Of a DNA stretch of 46,445 nucleotides, positions 26,011-35,402 are shown one piece after another. Position 1 is the stretch's first letter. Each line of letters starts with the position of its first letter. Location: contig JAGWYL010000005.1 in NCBI GenBank assembly GCA_018969385.1, positions 1-46,445 of the forward strand, in the 5' to 3' direction. The position numbers and the translations under genes are program-made. The stretch comes from Patescibacteria group bacterium. Lineage in GTDB: Bacteria > Patescibacteriota > Minisyncoccia > Phycocordibacterales > Phycocordibacteraceae. The notes beneath the pieces are model-generated. The model had not been told where the DNA came from. It searched no databases and saw nothing but the letters and a program-made list of their open reading frames with translations.

Positions 26011-26113
26011 TAGAGCCTATTTCAAAATCTTCGGCGAGATGATGCGCGGTTCGAAAGGCTTGAACGGGCTTCTTCCGAACCGTGCACCTCGAGTCAGTTT
26101 TTGAATAGGTTTC
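26011..26113. repeat. Hairpin repeat family G, copy 2 (imperfect)
   Basis: gcctatttcaaaa..cggttcgaaaggcttgaacgggcttcttccgaaccg..tttttgaatagg. Confidence 0.7.
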
Positions 26114-26137
26114 TAAATAACTCATAAACGACGCGGC

Positions 26138-26989
26138 ATGAAAATCGGCTTCATCGGGCAGGGCTGGATAGGGAAGAACTATGCGGACGATTTCGAGGCG
26201 CGCGGCCACGATGTCGTGCGCTACGCTCTTGAGGCGCCGTACGCCGCGAACAAGGACAAGATTGCAGCGTGCGACATCGTCTTCATCGCCGTGCCGACGC
26301 CGACGACGCCGGAAGGATTCGACGATTCCATCGTCCGCGCGGTGCTCCCTTTGGTGGGGAAGGGCAGGATCGCCGTCGTGAAATCCACCGTGCTTCCCGG
26401 GACGACGAAGTCACTCCAGGAGCAGTTTCCGGACATCTTCGTGCTCCACAATCCGGAGTTCCTGCGCGAGGTCACCGCGGCATACGACGCCGCGCATCCC
26501 GACCGCAACATCGTCGGCATACCCGTGATGAACGACGAGTATCGCAAGAAGGCGGAAGCCGTGCTCGCGGTGCTTCCGGATGCGCCATTCGAGAAGATCA
26601 TGTCCGCGCATGACGCCGCGTTCGTGAAGTATGCGGGGAACTGCTTCCTCCTGACGAAGGTGATGTTCATGAACCTCCTCTATGACCTCGTCGAGAAGAA
26701 CGGCGGCGACTGGGGCGATATCCGCGACGCGTTCACCCACGATCCCCGGATAGGCGGGAGCCATACGGAAGTCGTGCATAAGTCCGGCCGCGGCGCGGGC
26801 GGGCACTGCTTCATCAAGGACTTCGAAGCGTTCCGCGACATGTACCACACGGAGGTGGGCGACGCCTATGGCGATGCGATACTTGCGGCCATGAAGGACA
26901 AGAACATCGAACTTCTCGCGAAATCCGGGAAGGACCTGGACCTTCTCGAAGGCGTCTACGGCGACATTTCCAAATACAAGGGCGCGTAG
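26138..26989 (+). CDS. UDP-glucose/GDP-mannose dehydrogenase family protein
   Basis: MKIGFIGQGWIGKNYADDFEARGHDVVRY, KSTVLPGTTKSL, NPEFLREVTA, GGHCFIKD. Confidence 0.85.
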   Translation: MKIGFIGQGWIGKNYADDFEARGHDVVRYALEAPYAANKDKIAACDIVFIAVPTPTTPEGFDDSIVRAVLPLVGKGRIAVVKSTVLPGTTKSLQEQFPDIFVLHNPEFLREVTAAYDAAHPDRNIVGIPVMNDEYRKKAEAVLAVLPDAPFEKIMSAHDAAFVKYAGNCFLLTKVMFMNLLYDLVEKNGGDWGDIRDAFTHDPRIGGSHTEVVHKSGRGAGGHCFIKDFEAFRDMYHTEVGDAYGDAILAAMKDKNIELLAKSGKDLDLLEGVYGDISKYKGA

Positions 26990-27030
26990 CGTGCGCGAAA
27001 CGCTCGGGGAACGGCCCCGCAACACCAACA

Positions 27031-27068
27031 CAAAATGTTACTATATATGCATATATAGTAACATTTTG
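27031..27068. repeat. ATAT palindrome family, copy 1
   Basis: caaaatgttactatatatgcatatatagtaacattttg. Confidence 0.95.
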
Positions 27069-27099
27069 CGACGAGCGCGAACGTGCTAGCATCGTTCGC

Positions 27100-27681
27100 A
27101 TGAGAAGGCTCGTACTCGCTTCAAGTTCCCCGCGCCGGCAGCAGCTCCTCGCGGACGCGGGTTTCGCGGCGAGCATCGTCGAACCGGAGTACGAAGAGGA
27201 CCTGACGCTTAGGCTTCCGCCTGCGGAGCTGGTGAAATTCCTCTCGCGCGGAAAGGCGGAATCGGTCGCGCCGCGCGCGCCGGACGCCGTCATCGTCGCG
27301 GGCGACACCATTGTCGTCCACGAGGGCCGCGTGCTCGGCAAGCCGCACGAGCCGGCGCGCGCGAAGGAGATGCTCCGCGAGCTCTCCGGCACGACGCACT
27401 TCGTCATCACGGGATTCACCGTGCTCGATGCCGGAAGCGGAAGGGCGGTTTCGGACGCGATAGAGGCGCGTATCTTTTTCAAGACGTTAGGCGAAGAGGT
27501 TATCGCGAGCTACGTCGCCACCGGCGAGCCTTTGGATAAGGCGGGCGCGTATGCCGTGCAGGGGAAGGGCGGCGAATTCATCGAACGCATCGAAGGGGAC
27601 TTCGCCACCGTCGTCGGTCTCCCTATCTCGCGCCTCGCGGAAATCTTGCCGGAGTTCGGTATCACGCGGCGCGCTTCATAG
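27100..27681 (+). CDS. maf: Maf family nucleotide pyrophosphatase
   Basis: RRLVLASSSPRRQQLLADAGF, AGDTIVVHEGRVLGKP, DKAGAYAVQGKGGEFIERIEGDFATVVGLPI. Confidence 0.95.
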   Translation: MRRLVLASSSPRRQQLLADAGFAASIVEPEYEEDLTLRLPPAELVKFLSRGKAESVAPRAPDAVIVAGDTIVVHEGRVLGKPHEPARAKEMLRELSGTTHFVITGFTVLDAGSGRAVSDAIEARIFFKTLGEEVIASYVATGEPLDKAGAYAVQGKGGEFIERIEGDFATVVGLPISRLAEILPEFGITRRAS

Positions 27682-27727
27682 CGGAGCCGGACGGGAGAGC
27701 TCCCGAACGCGGATTCCCGCACGCGAT

Positions 27728-27787
27728 CCCTGCAAATGCAAAACGTTACTATATATGTATATATAGTAACGTTTTGCATTTGCAGGG
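27728..27787. repeat. ATAT palindrome family, copy 2
   Basis: ccctgcaaatgcaaaacgttactatatat-gt-atatatagtaacgttttgcatttgcaggg. Confidence 0.95.
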
Positions 27788-27857
27788 CGGAGTGAGCCGG
27801 TTTTGAAATGAGTTCCGGCAAGCCGTGCGTGCCGGCCAGAGTACGCGCGCCGCGTGC

Positions 27858-29684
27858 TTACTCCACCGTCACGCTCTTGGCGAGGTTTCGCGGCTTGTCT
27901 ATGGGAAGCCCGCGCTCCTTCGCGACATAGTACGCGAAGAGCTGGAGCGGGATGGTGGTGAGTATCGGGAGCAGGGCTTCGTGAGTCTTCGGCACCGCGA
28001 TGACGTCATCGGCCACCTGCGCGAGCTCTTCTTCGCTGCCGTCCGTCGTCACGGCGATGACCTTGCCGCTTCGCGCGCGTATCTCCTGGATGTTCGACTT
28101 CGTCTTTTCGTACAGCGAATCCCGGGGCGCAAGCACCACGGAGGGGAACGCGGGCTCGATGAGCGCGATAGGGCCGTGCTTCATCTCTCCCGCCGGATAG
28201 CCTTCCGCATGCACGTAGGAAATCTCCTTCAGCTTCAGCGCGCCTTCGTACGCGATGGGGGACTGGAACTTCCTTCCGAGAAAGAGCGCGTCTTCCATGG
28301 ACGCGTATCTCTTCGCGAGCGCTTCGATGTGCGCGGCGCGCGAAAGGACCGTGCGCGCGTGTTCGGGCAGCGCCGCAAGTTCGCGCACGAACGCGCTGCC
28401 GTCCGTGGCGGAAAGGGAATCCGCCCGGCCGAGGAGGAGGCCGATGAGCGAAAGCACGGTGAGCTGGGAGACGAAAGCCTTGGTGGACGCGACGCCGATT
28501 TCGGGACCCGCGTGGTTGTAGACGCCCGCGTCCGTCTCCCGCGCGATGGTGGAACCGACGACGTTCACGATGCCGAGCGTGAGCATGCCGTGGCGCTTCG
28601 CTTCCTTGATGGCTTCGAGCGTGTCGAGCGTCTCGCCGGACTGCGAGATGGCGATGAGGACGGCGTCTTCCGGATTCATCGTGGGGCGGCGGTAGCGCAG
28701 CTCGGACGCGATTTCCACTTCGACCGGGATGCCCGCGAGCTCTTCGATGAGCAGTTCGCCGACGAGTCCGGCATAGTACGCGCTGCCGCATCCGGTGATG
28801 ATGATGCGCTTTGCCCGCTTCACGCGCGGCAGCACGTCGCGCAGTCCGCCGAGGTTCGCGGTGCCTTCGTCGGGAACGAGCCGTCCGCGCATGGAGTTCT
28901 CGATGACCTCCGGCACCTCCATGATTTCCTTCAGCATGAAATGCTCATGGCCTTTCTTCTGCACCGCTTCCACGTCCCACTCGAGCGTCTCCACGGTCTT
29001 CTTCACCGGTTCGTGTTCCCGCGTGCGCACGTCATAGCCCTCCCGCGTCACGATGACCATCTCGCCGTCGTCGAGGTAGACGACCTCGCGCGTGTGCTTC
29101 AGGATGGGCGTCGCGTCGGAAGCGATGTAGTACCCGTCCGTGCCGATGCCGAGCATGAGAGGACTTCCGAAGCGCGCGGCGACGAGCTTCTCCGGTTCGC
29201 GCACGGAAGCGACGACGATGCCGTACGTGCCGCGCACTTCGGCAAGCGCCGCGCGCACCGCCTCTTCAAGCGGCGTCTTCGCGTCGTACTTCGAGGCGAT
29301 GAGCGCGACGAGCGCCTCCGTATCGGTTTCCGTCCGGAAGCGGACGCCCTTCGCGGAAAGCGCGTCCCGCAGTTCCGCATAGTTCTCGATGATGCCGTTA
29401 TGCACGAGCCACACGGTCTCGCTCTCGTCCGCGTGCGGGTGCGCATTGAGTTCGGTGGGCAGCCCGTGCGTGGCCCAGCGCGTGTGCGCGATGCCGGCGG
29501 TGCCGGAAAATCCCTCCGGCACGGATTTCGCGAGTTCCTCCACCTTGCCCGCGCGCTTTATGGTGCCTGCGGAGACCACGTAGATGCCCGCGGAGTCATA
29601 GCCGCGGTATTCAAGCGCGCGCAGCCCGTCTATGAGGAAGGGGGTGGCGTTATTCTTGCCGATATAGCCGACGATGCCACACAT
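27858..29684 (-). CDS. glmS: Glutamine--fructose-6-phosphate aminotransferase (isomerizing)
   Basis: MCGIVGYIG..LEYRGYDSAG..HTRWATHG, SIS domains, C-terminal PRNLAKSVTVE. Confidence 0.98.
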   Translation of the reverse strand: MCGIVGYIGKNNATPFLIDGLRALEYRGYDSAGIYVVSAGTIKRAGKVEELAKSVPEGFSGTAGIAHTRWATHGLPTELNAHPHADESETVWLVHNGIIENYAELRDALSAKGVRFRTETDTEALVALIASKYDAKTPLEEAVRAALAEVRGTYGIVVASVREPEKLVAARFGSPLMLGIGTDGYYIASDATPILKHTREVVYLDDGEMVIVTREGYDVRTREHEPVKKTVETLEWDVEAVQKKGHEHFMLKEIMEVPEVIENSMRGRLVPDEGTANLGGLRDVLPRVKRAKRIIITGCGSAYYAGLVGELLIEELAGIPVEVEIASELRYRRPTMNPEDAVLIAISQSGETLDTLEAIKEAKRHGMLTLGIVNVVGSTIARETDAGVYNHAGPEIGVASTKAFVSQLTVLSLIGLLLGRADSLSATDGSAFVRELAALPEHARTVLSRAAHIEALAKRYASMEDALFLGRKFQSPIAYEGALKLKEISYVHAEGYPAGEMKHGPIALIEPAFPSVVLAPRDSLYEKTKSNIQEIRARSGKVIAVTTDGSEEELAQVADDVIAVPKTHEALLPILTTIPLQLFAYYVAKERGLPIDKPRNLAKSVTVE

Positions 29685-29921
29685 AGCGAAATAGTTAGCA
29701 GTAGGCAGTAGGCCGTAGGCAGAAAGCCCAAAACCCGGATGCAGGACGGCTGGTCATGATACGGAGACTATAACCTATGTGACGTACAAAAGTATGCGTT
29801 CATACAGCGGGAATTGAAATGTCGGGTGATATGACGTACTCTGCGGGGGTTCTCAACCGTCGCACGTTCACCGCTGTATGGCACTCGCAAAGCCTCGGCC
29901 ATACCTCGGCTCGTTCGGCGC

Positions 29922-29947
29922 TTGAGAACGTGAGGACACGTTCTCAA
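29922..29947. terminator. Hairpin just upstream of tRNA-Thr
   Basis: ttgagaacgtg-agga-cacgttctcaa. Confidence 0.5.
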
Positions 29948-29958
29948 TTCCTCACTTC

Positions 29959-30264
29959 GCCGATGTAGCTCAGTTGGTAGAGCACGTCCATGGTGGGTCG
30001 CAAGCCCTGCCCACTCGCGCGGCAACGCGCGGGTGAATCCCGAATAACGGTTAACGGCTCCACAAGCTAAGACCGTGGCCCCGTGAGATAGGCGAAGCCT
30101 CCATCTCACGGGGCCCGAACGACTGACAAGGGTGTCCCGTGAGATAGCGCGAAGACGCGGCATCTCACGGGACAAAGATACAGTCTAGCCCTTTCCCAAG
30201 TGGTTTTGAGGGAAGGTGTAAGCGAAGGACGGGGTCGTCGGTTCAATCCCGACCATCGGCTCCA
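29959..30264 (+). tRNA. tRNA-Thr(GGT) split by a group I intron, CCA encoded
   Basis: Exon 1 gccgatgtagctcagttggtagagcacgtccatggt + exon 2 aaggacggggtcgtcggttcaatcccgaccatcggctcca restore a full cloverleaf. Confidence 0.9.
29995..30224 (+). ncRNA. Group I self-splicing intron (~230 nt), inserted after anticodon position 36
   Basis: Exon 1 ends in U, intron ends in G; P1 with U.G wobble; P7 gactg(30121)/cagtc(30181) with J8/7 aaagata; S-like aagatacagtc; P8 hairpin. Confidence 0.85.
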
Positions 30265-30267
30265 AAA

Positions 30268-30306
30268 GAAAACACGGAGGTCAAGGCCTTCCGTGTTTTC
30301 TTTTTG
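30268..30306 (+). terminator. Intrinsic terminator after tRNA-Thr(GGT)
   Basis: agaaaacacgga..tccgtgttttctttttgc. Confidence 0.75.
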
Positions 30307-30372
30307 CGTCTTATCAACATGCGTATTACATTTTTATGCAATTTGGTCTGCAGTTGCGGTATCATATAAGCA

Positions 30373-30825
30373 GTGAATCCGAAGAAACCGCGTGTCCCAT
30401 GTCCTGTGTGTGGAAAAGAGCCGGCAAGGTCTTTCTACAAATACTGCAGCAATGCTTGTCAGCATGAATTCCAATACCGTGAATACATTCACAGATGGAA
30501 AATAGCGAAGATAAGCGGTCTGAATGCGATGGGAATCGTTTCAAGCCCTGTGAAGCGTTATTTGCGAGAGAAATTCGGGAATAAATGTTGTTTATGCGGA
30601 TGGTCAAAGATTAACTCGACCACCGGCGTCGCTCCGCTCATCGCAGATCATATAGACGGCAATTGGCGAAATAATGTAGAAAAGAATCTCCGTCTAGTAT
30701 GTCCGAACTGTGACTCCCTAAGCTCGACTTTTTCTGCGCTTAACAAGGGGAACGGCAGGAAGAATCGCGAGGTAAGCAAGAGAACCTTGGAGGCGCGCAA
30801 ACTCGCCAAGAACCGAGCGATTTGA
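30373..30825 (+). CDS. HNH endonuclease family protein (GTG start)
   Basis: CPVCGKEPARSFYKYCSNACQ; CCLCGWSK..PLIADHIDGNWRNNVEKNLRLVCPNCDSL. Confidence 0.9.
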   Translation: MNPKKPRVPCPVCGKEPARSFYKYCSNACQHEFQYREYIHRWKIAKISGLNAMGIVSSPVKRYLREKFGNKCCLCGWSKINSTTGVAPLIADHIDGNWRNNVEKNLRLVCPNCDSLSSTFSALNKGNGRKNREVSKRTLEARKLAKNRAI

Positions 30826-30841
30826 TATATTCTCGCTATCC

Positions 30842-30917
30842 GCCGCCCTAGCTCAGCTGGTAGAGCAATCCCTTCGTAAGGGATAGGTCCGGAGTTCGAA
30901 TCTCCGGGGCGGCTCCA
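30842..30917 (+). tRNA. tRNA-Thr(CGT), CCA encoded
   Basis: gccgccctagctcagctggtagagcaatcccttcgtaagggataggtccggagttcgaatctccggggcggctcca. Confidence 0.95.
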
Positions 30918-30975
30918 GACAAGACACCCGGCCGCGCGCAAGCGCGGCCGGGTGTTTTCGTATACACTCTCCCGT

Positions 30976-31854
30976 ATGGATGAAGCGTCAAGGAAGCGCA
31001 TGGAGGAACTCGAAGCGATGATGGCATCGCCCGAATTCTGGGCGGACAAGGCGGCGGCGCAAGCCGCGGTCGCGGAATACCAGATGCTCAAGGAAGGCGG
31101 CGGCGGCGACCCGCACGACCGCGGCAACGCATCGCTTGCGATACTCGCGGGCGCGGGCGGCGACGACGCGGAAGATTTCGCACGGATGCTCCGGCGCATG
31201 TACGAAGGCTATGCGGCGCGGAAAGGGTGGGGCGTGCGTGAACTCCATGCGAACGAGAATGACCACGGCGGCTACCGGAACGTCGTGCTCGAGATCATCG
31301 GCGCGGGCGCATACGGACGGCTGAAGCACGAATCCGGCGTGCATCGCCTGGTACGGCAGTCGCCCTTCAACGCGAACGCGAAGCGGCAGACCTCGTTCGC
31401 GATGGTGGAAGTCCTGCCGACCCTGGTGCCGACCGACAAGGTCGTGCTCGAGCCGGACGATATCGAGGTGCAGTTCGCCCGCGCCGGAGGCGCGGGCGGG
31501 CAGAACGTGAACAAGCGCGAGACCGCCGTGCGCATACTCCACAAGCCGACGAACCTTTCCGTGCACGTCTCTTCGGAACGCAGCCAGCTCGCGAACCGCG
31601 AGAAGGCGCTCGAGCTCCTCGCGGCGAAGATATTCGCGAAAGAGGAGGAGAAACGGCTCGCGGAAGCCCGCGGACGCTCCGTTTCCGCCACGACGGCGAA
31701 CGAATGGGGCAGCCAGATGCGCTCCTACGTGCTCCATCCGTACAAGATGGTGAAAGACCACCGCACCGGACACGAATCGGGGCAGCCGGAAGCGGTCCTC
31801 GAAGGGGATATCGACGATTTCATAGAGGCTGAGCGCGCCCGAAGCGCGGACTAG
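30976..31854 (+). CDS. prfB: Peptide chain release factor 2, reduced domain 1
   Basis: [22 protein letters not shown] (SPF), [19 protein letters not shown] (GGQ). Confidence 0.9.
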   Translation: MDEASRKRMEELEAMMASPEFWADKAAAQAAVAEYQMLKEGGGGDPHDRGNASLAILAGAGGDDAEDFARMLRRMYEGYAARKGWGVRELHANENDHGGYRNVVLEIIGAGAYGRLKHESGVHRLVRQSPFNANAKRQTSFAMVEVLPTLVPTDKVVLEPDDIEVQFARAGGAGGQNVNKRETAVRILHKPTNLSVHVSSERSQLANREKALELLAAKIFAKEEEKRLAEARGRSVSATTANEWGSQMRSYVLHPYKMVKDHRTGHESGQPEAVLEGDIDDFIEAERARSAD

Positions 31855-31956
31855 AGCTCATTGCGAAACCTCCGGCAAGCGCTCGCATGGTTCGGAAGAC
31901 CGGGGAACAGGCTTCTTCCGAACCGTACGCCGCAAGCCGGTCTTGAAATGAGCTCT
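31853..31956. repeat. Hairpin repeat family G, copy 3, with terminal inverted repeat agagctcatt/aatgagctct
   Basis: Core ggttcggaaga..tcttccgaacc inside 10-bp terminal inverted repeats. Confidence 0.85.
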
Positions 31957-32039
31957 GGATAGGCCATGCGCGCATCCCGCAGTCCCCAGCGGCGCACGGT
32001 TTTGGCATGCGTCGCCGGGTAAGGTACAATGAGCCGGTC

Positions 32040-32720
32040 ATGATCTATTTTGAGAAAGTGATGAAGCGATACGGCGAAGACGCGCCCGCGCTCGAAGACA
32101 TCACCCTCTCCATCGCGCCCAAAGAGTTCGTTTCCATCGTCGGACACTCGGGCGCCGGCAAGACGACCCTCTTGAAGCTCCTGCTCGCGGAGGAGAAGCC
32201 GACTGCCGGGTCGGTCTTTTTCGAATCCGTGAACGTGAACGACCTTCCGTCTTCCGCGCTGCATCGGTATCGCCGCAAGATCGGCACCGTGTTCCAGGAT
32301 TTCCGCCTCATCCCGAACAAGACCGCGTACGAGAACATCGCATTCGCCATGGAAGCGGCGGGCCGCACGGATGAGGAGATAGCCTCGGACGTCCCGTACA
32401 TCCTCGACCTCGTCGACCTCGGCGGGAAAGCCAACAGCTTTCCCGACCAGCTTTCGGGCGGGGAGAAACAGCGCGTCGGCATCGGCCGCGCCATCGTAAA
32501 CCAGCCGGACATCGTCGTCGCGGACGAGCCGACGGGGAACCTTGACCCCATCAACACGTACGAAGTCGTGCAGATACTGAAAAAGATAAACGAGCTCGGC
32601 ACCACGGTCATCATCACCACGCACAACAAGGGCGTGGTGGATTCGGTGGGACGCCGCGTCATCACCGTTGACCGCGGACGCATCGTGCGGGACGATATGC
32701 AAGGCCAATACGTACTATGA
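32040..32720 (+). CDS. ftsE: Cell division ATP-binding protein FtsE
   Basis: MIYFEKVMKRYGEDAPALEDITLSI, GHSGAGKTT, LSGGEKQRVGIGRAIVNQPDIVVADEPTGNLDP. Confidence 0.95.
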   Translation: MIYFEKVMKRYGEDAPALEDITLSIAPKEFVSIVGHSGAGKTTLLKLLLAEEKPTAGSVFFESVNVNDLPSSALHRYRRKIGTVFQDFRLIPNKTAYENIAFAMEAAGRTDEEIASDVPYILDLVDLGGKANSFPDQLSGGEKQRVGIGRAIVNQPDIVVADEPTGNLDPINTYEVVQILKKINELGTTVIITTHNKGVVDSVGRRVITVDRGRIVRDDMQGQYVL

Positions 32721-33652
32721 TGAACCTCGATTGGATGATGTTCCGAAGAATGTGCGTTGCGGGCGCGAAAAGCTTCGCGCGAAGCGGCGTCGTCTCCTTC
32801 GCCACCGTGCTCATCATGACGGTGACGCTCTCCATCATCACCGGACTCATCTTCCTGTCCGGCCTCCTCTCGTTCACGCTCTCGACCATCGAGCATAAGG
32901 TGGACGTGAGCGTGTACTTCGTCACGTCCGCCGCGGAGCCGGACATCCTCGCGCTTCAAAGCCAGATTGAGAAGCTTCCGGAGGTCGCGTCCGTCACGTA
33001 CACGTCCCGCGACCAGGCGCTCGCCGATTTCCGGCAGCGGCATGCGACCGACCAGCTCACGCTCCAGGCGCTCGACGAGCTCGGCGGAAATCCGCTCGGC
33101 GCGTCGCTTTCCATCACGGCGAAGGACCCTTCGCAGTACGAGAGCATCGTGAATTTCCTCGGGAGCGGCTCGGCGCTTTCGCAAGGCTCCGCGTCCATCA
33201 TCGACCGCATCAACTACGACCAGAACAAGGCAGTCATAGACCGCATCACGGCGGCCATCGGCGCGGCGGAGAAGGCCGGCATGATAGTGGTCCTCCTCTT
33301 CGCGCTCGCGTCCGTCATCATCGCGTTCGCGACCATCCGGCTCGCCATCTACACCGCGCGCGACGAGATATCCGTCATGCGGCTCGTGGGGGCGAGCAAT
33401 GCCTACATCCGCGGGCCGTTCATCGTCGAAGGCGTCATTTCAGGCGCCATCGCCGCGCTCATCACGCTTCTCATCTTCTATCCGGCCACCTGGTACGCGG
33501 CGGGCGCGACCGCTTCCTGGCTCGGCGGCTTCGACTTCTTCGCGTACTACCGGACGTACTTCGCGCTCATCTTCGTGGTCATCCTCGGTTCGGGAGTAGT
33601 GCTCGGTGCGCTCGCGAGTTTCCTCGCGGTGCGTCGTTACCTACGCATATGA
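32717..33652 (+). CDS. ftsX: Cell division protein FtsX
   Basis: Overlaps ftsE; FtsX-type permease. Confidence 0.93.
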   Translation: MMNLDWMMFRRMCVAGAKSFARSGVVSFATVLIMTVTLSIITGLIFLSGLLSFTLSTIEHKVDVSVYFVTSAAEPDILALQSQIEKLPEVASVTYTSRDQALADFRQRHATDQLTLQALDELGGNPLGASLSITAKDPSQYESIVNFLGSGSALSQGSASIIDRINYDQNKAVIDRITAAIGAAEKAGMIVVLLFALASVIIAFATIRLAIYTARDEISVMRLVGASNAYIRGPFIVEGVISGAIAALITLLIFYPATWYAAGATASWLGGFDFFAYYRTYFALIFVVILGSGVVLGALASFLAVRRYLRI

Positions 33653-33755
33653 GGCAGCAGGGAGCAGGAGCAGGGAGCAGCGGTCAATTCCTTGGCACAC
33701 CGGGGCGTGAGCGTGTATCCTGCTACCAGCTACTGCTTACTGCTTACTGATTCTT

Positions 33756-35402
33756 ATGGCACGCGAAGGACACAAATACATATTCGTCATCGGGGGCGTG
33801 ATGAGCGGCGTGGGGAAGGGCATCGCCGTCTCGTCGATGGGACTCATCCTGAACCAGCGCGGCTACGCGGTGAACCTGGTCAAGATCGACCCGTACCTGA
33901 ACGTCGATGCGGGCACGATGAATCCGACGGAACACGGCGAGGTGTTCGTACTCAACTCCGGACTCGAGACGGATCAGGACATGGGGAACTACGAACGCTT
34001 CCTGAACCGCGACCTCACCTCCGCGGACTACATGACGGGCGGCATGGTCTATCAGTCCGTCATCGAGCGCGAGCGCTCGCTCGGCTACGGCGGCAAGTGC
34101 GTGGAAGCGATACCGCACGTGCGCGACGAGATACTGCGTCGCATCGAAGCGGCCGCGGAACACAACGGCAGCCGCATCTCCGTCATCGAAGTGGGCGGCA
34201 CTGTCGGCGATTTCCAGAACGCGCTCTTCATCGAAGCGGCGCGCGTCCTCAAGATGCAGCATCCGGACGATGTCACCTTCGTGATGGTCTCCTACCTGCC
34301 CGTACCGGGAACGCTCGGGGAGATGAAGACGAAGCCGACGCAGAACGCCGTGCGCCAGCTGAACGCCTACGGCGTGCAGCCGGACTTCCTCATCGCGCGC
34401 GCGAAGCATCCCCTCGACGAGAAGCGCAAGGAGAAGCTCGCGCTCGCCGTATCCGTGCGCGCGGACCACATCATCTCCGCGCCGGACGTGGACAGCATCT
34501 ACGAGGTGCCGCTCAATTTCGAAGTGGACAAGTTCGGCGATGCGCTTCTGGAGACGCTCAAGCTCCCCACGGAACGGCAGGCCGATTTCACCGAATGGAA
34601 GAAGTTCGTGGAGAATACGCGCGTCACGGAACCGGAGGTCACCATCGGCATCGTCGGCAAGTATTTCGATACCGGCGACTTCGTCCTCTCGGACGCGTAC
34701 CTTTCCGTCATCGAAGCCATAAAGTTCTCCGGCGCGAAGCTTGCCGCGAAACCGAAGATAGAGTGGGTGAATGCGAAGGATTTCGAACGCGGCGAGGACG
34801 TCGCGAAGCTCGCGAAGTACGACGGCATCATCGTGCCGGGCGGTTTCGGCGAGACCGGCATCGAAGGGAAGCTCGCCGCCATCCGCTACGCGCGCGAGAA
34901 TAAGATTCCGTACTTCGGGCTCTGCTACGGCATGCAGCTCATGACCGTGGAATACGCGCGCAACGTGGTGGGACTCGAAGGCGCGCATACGGTGGAGATA
35001 GATCCCGCGACGCCGCACCCCATCATTGACGTCATGCCGGACCAGAAGGATGTCATCGCGGAAGGGAACTACGGCGGCACCATGCGTCTTGGCGTCTATC
35101 CGGCGAAGCTCGCGGGCGGTACCATCGCGCGCGAAGCGTACGGCACGGACGCAATCGAAGAACGCCATCGTCATCGCTATGAGGTGAATCCCGCGTACGT
35201 CGAGCGGCTCACGGATGCGGGCCTCGTCTTCTCCGGCACCAGCCCGGACGGCGTCCTCATGGAAATAGCCGAACTGCCCAAGGAGAAGCACCCGTTCATG
35301 CTCGGCACGCAATTCCATCCGGAACTCCAGGCGCGCCCGCTTGCGCCGCACCCCTTATTCACCGCGTTCCTTGCCGCCGCGCTTCTACGCAGCAAGAAAT
35401 GA
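33756..35402 (+). CDS. pyrG: CTP synthase
   Basis: KYIFVIGGVMSGVGKGI, KIDPYLNVDAGTMNPTEHGEVFVL, GLCYGMQLM. Confidence 0.98.
   Translation: MAREGHKYIFVIGGVMSGVGKGIAVSSMGLILNQRGYAVNLVKIDPYLNVDAGTMNPTEHGEVFVLNSGLETDQDMGNYERFLNRDLTSADYMTGGMVYQSVIERERSLGYGGKCVEAIPHVRDEILRRIEAAAEHNGSRISVIEVGGTVGDFQNALFIEAARVLKMQHPDDVTFVMVSYLPVPGTLGEMKTKPTQNAVRQLNAYGVQPDFLIARAKHPLDEKRKEKLALAVSVRADHIISAPDVDSIYEVPLNFEVDKFGDALLETLKLPTERQADFTEWKKFVENTRVTEPEVTIGIVGKYFDTGDFVLSDAYLSVIEAIKFSGAKLAAKPKIEWVNAKDFERGEDVAKLAKYDGIIVPGGFGETGIEGKLAAIRYARENKIPYFGLCYGMQLMTVEYARNVVGLEGAHTVEIDPATPHPIIDVMPDQKDVIAEGNYGGTMRLGVYPAKLAGGTIAREAYGTDAIEERHRHRYEVNPAYVERLTDAGLVFSGTSPDGVLMEIAELPKEKHPFMLGTQFHPELQARPLAPHPLFTAFLAAALLRSKK

Noticed and set aside
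27031-27787. Two ATAT palindromes around maf as ends of a transposon carrying maf
   Set aside because: maf is a normal chromosomal gene, no transposase or target duplications seen, and other copies lie singly elsewhere.
29765-29920. Possible additional structured RNA before tRNA-Thr (catacagcgg..ccgctgtatg inverted repeat)
   Set aside because: Only one 10-bp inverted pair over ~60 nt and no recognisable family; not enough to call.
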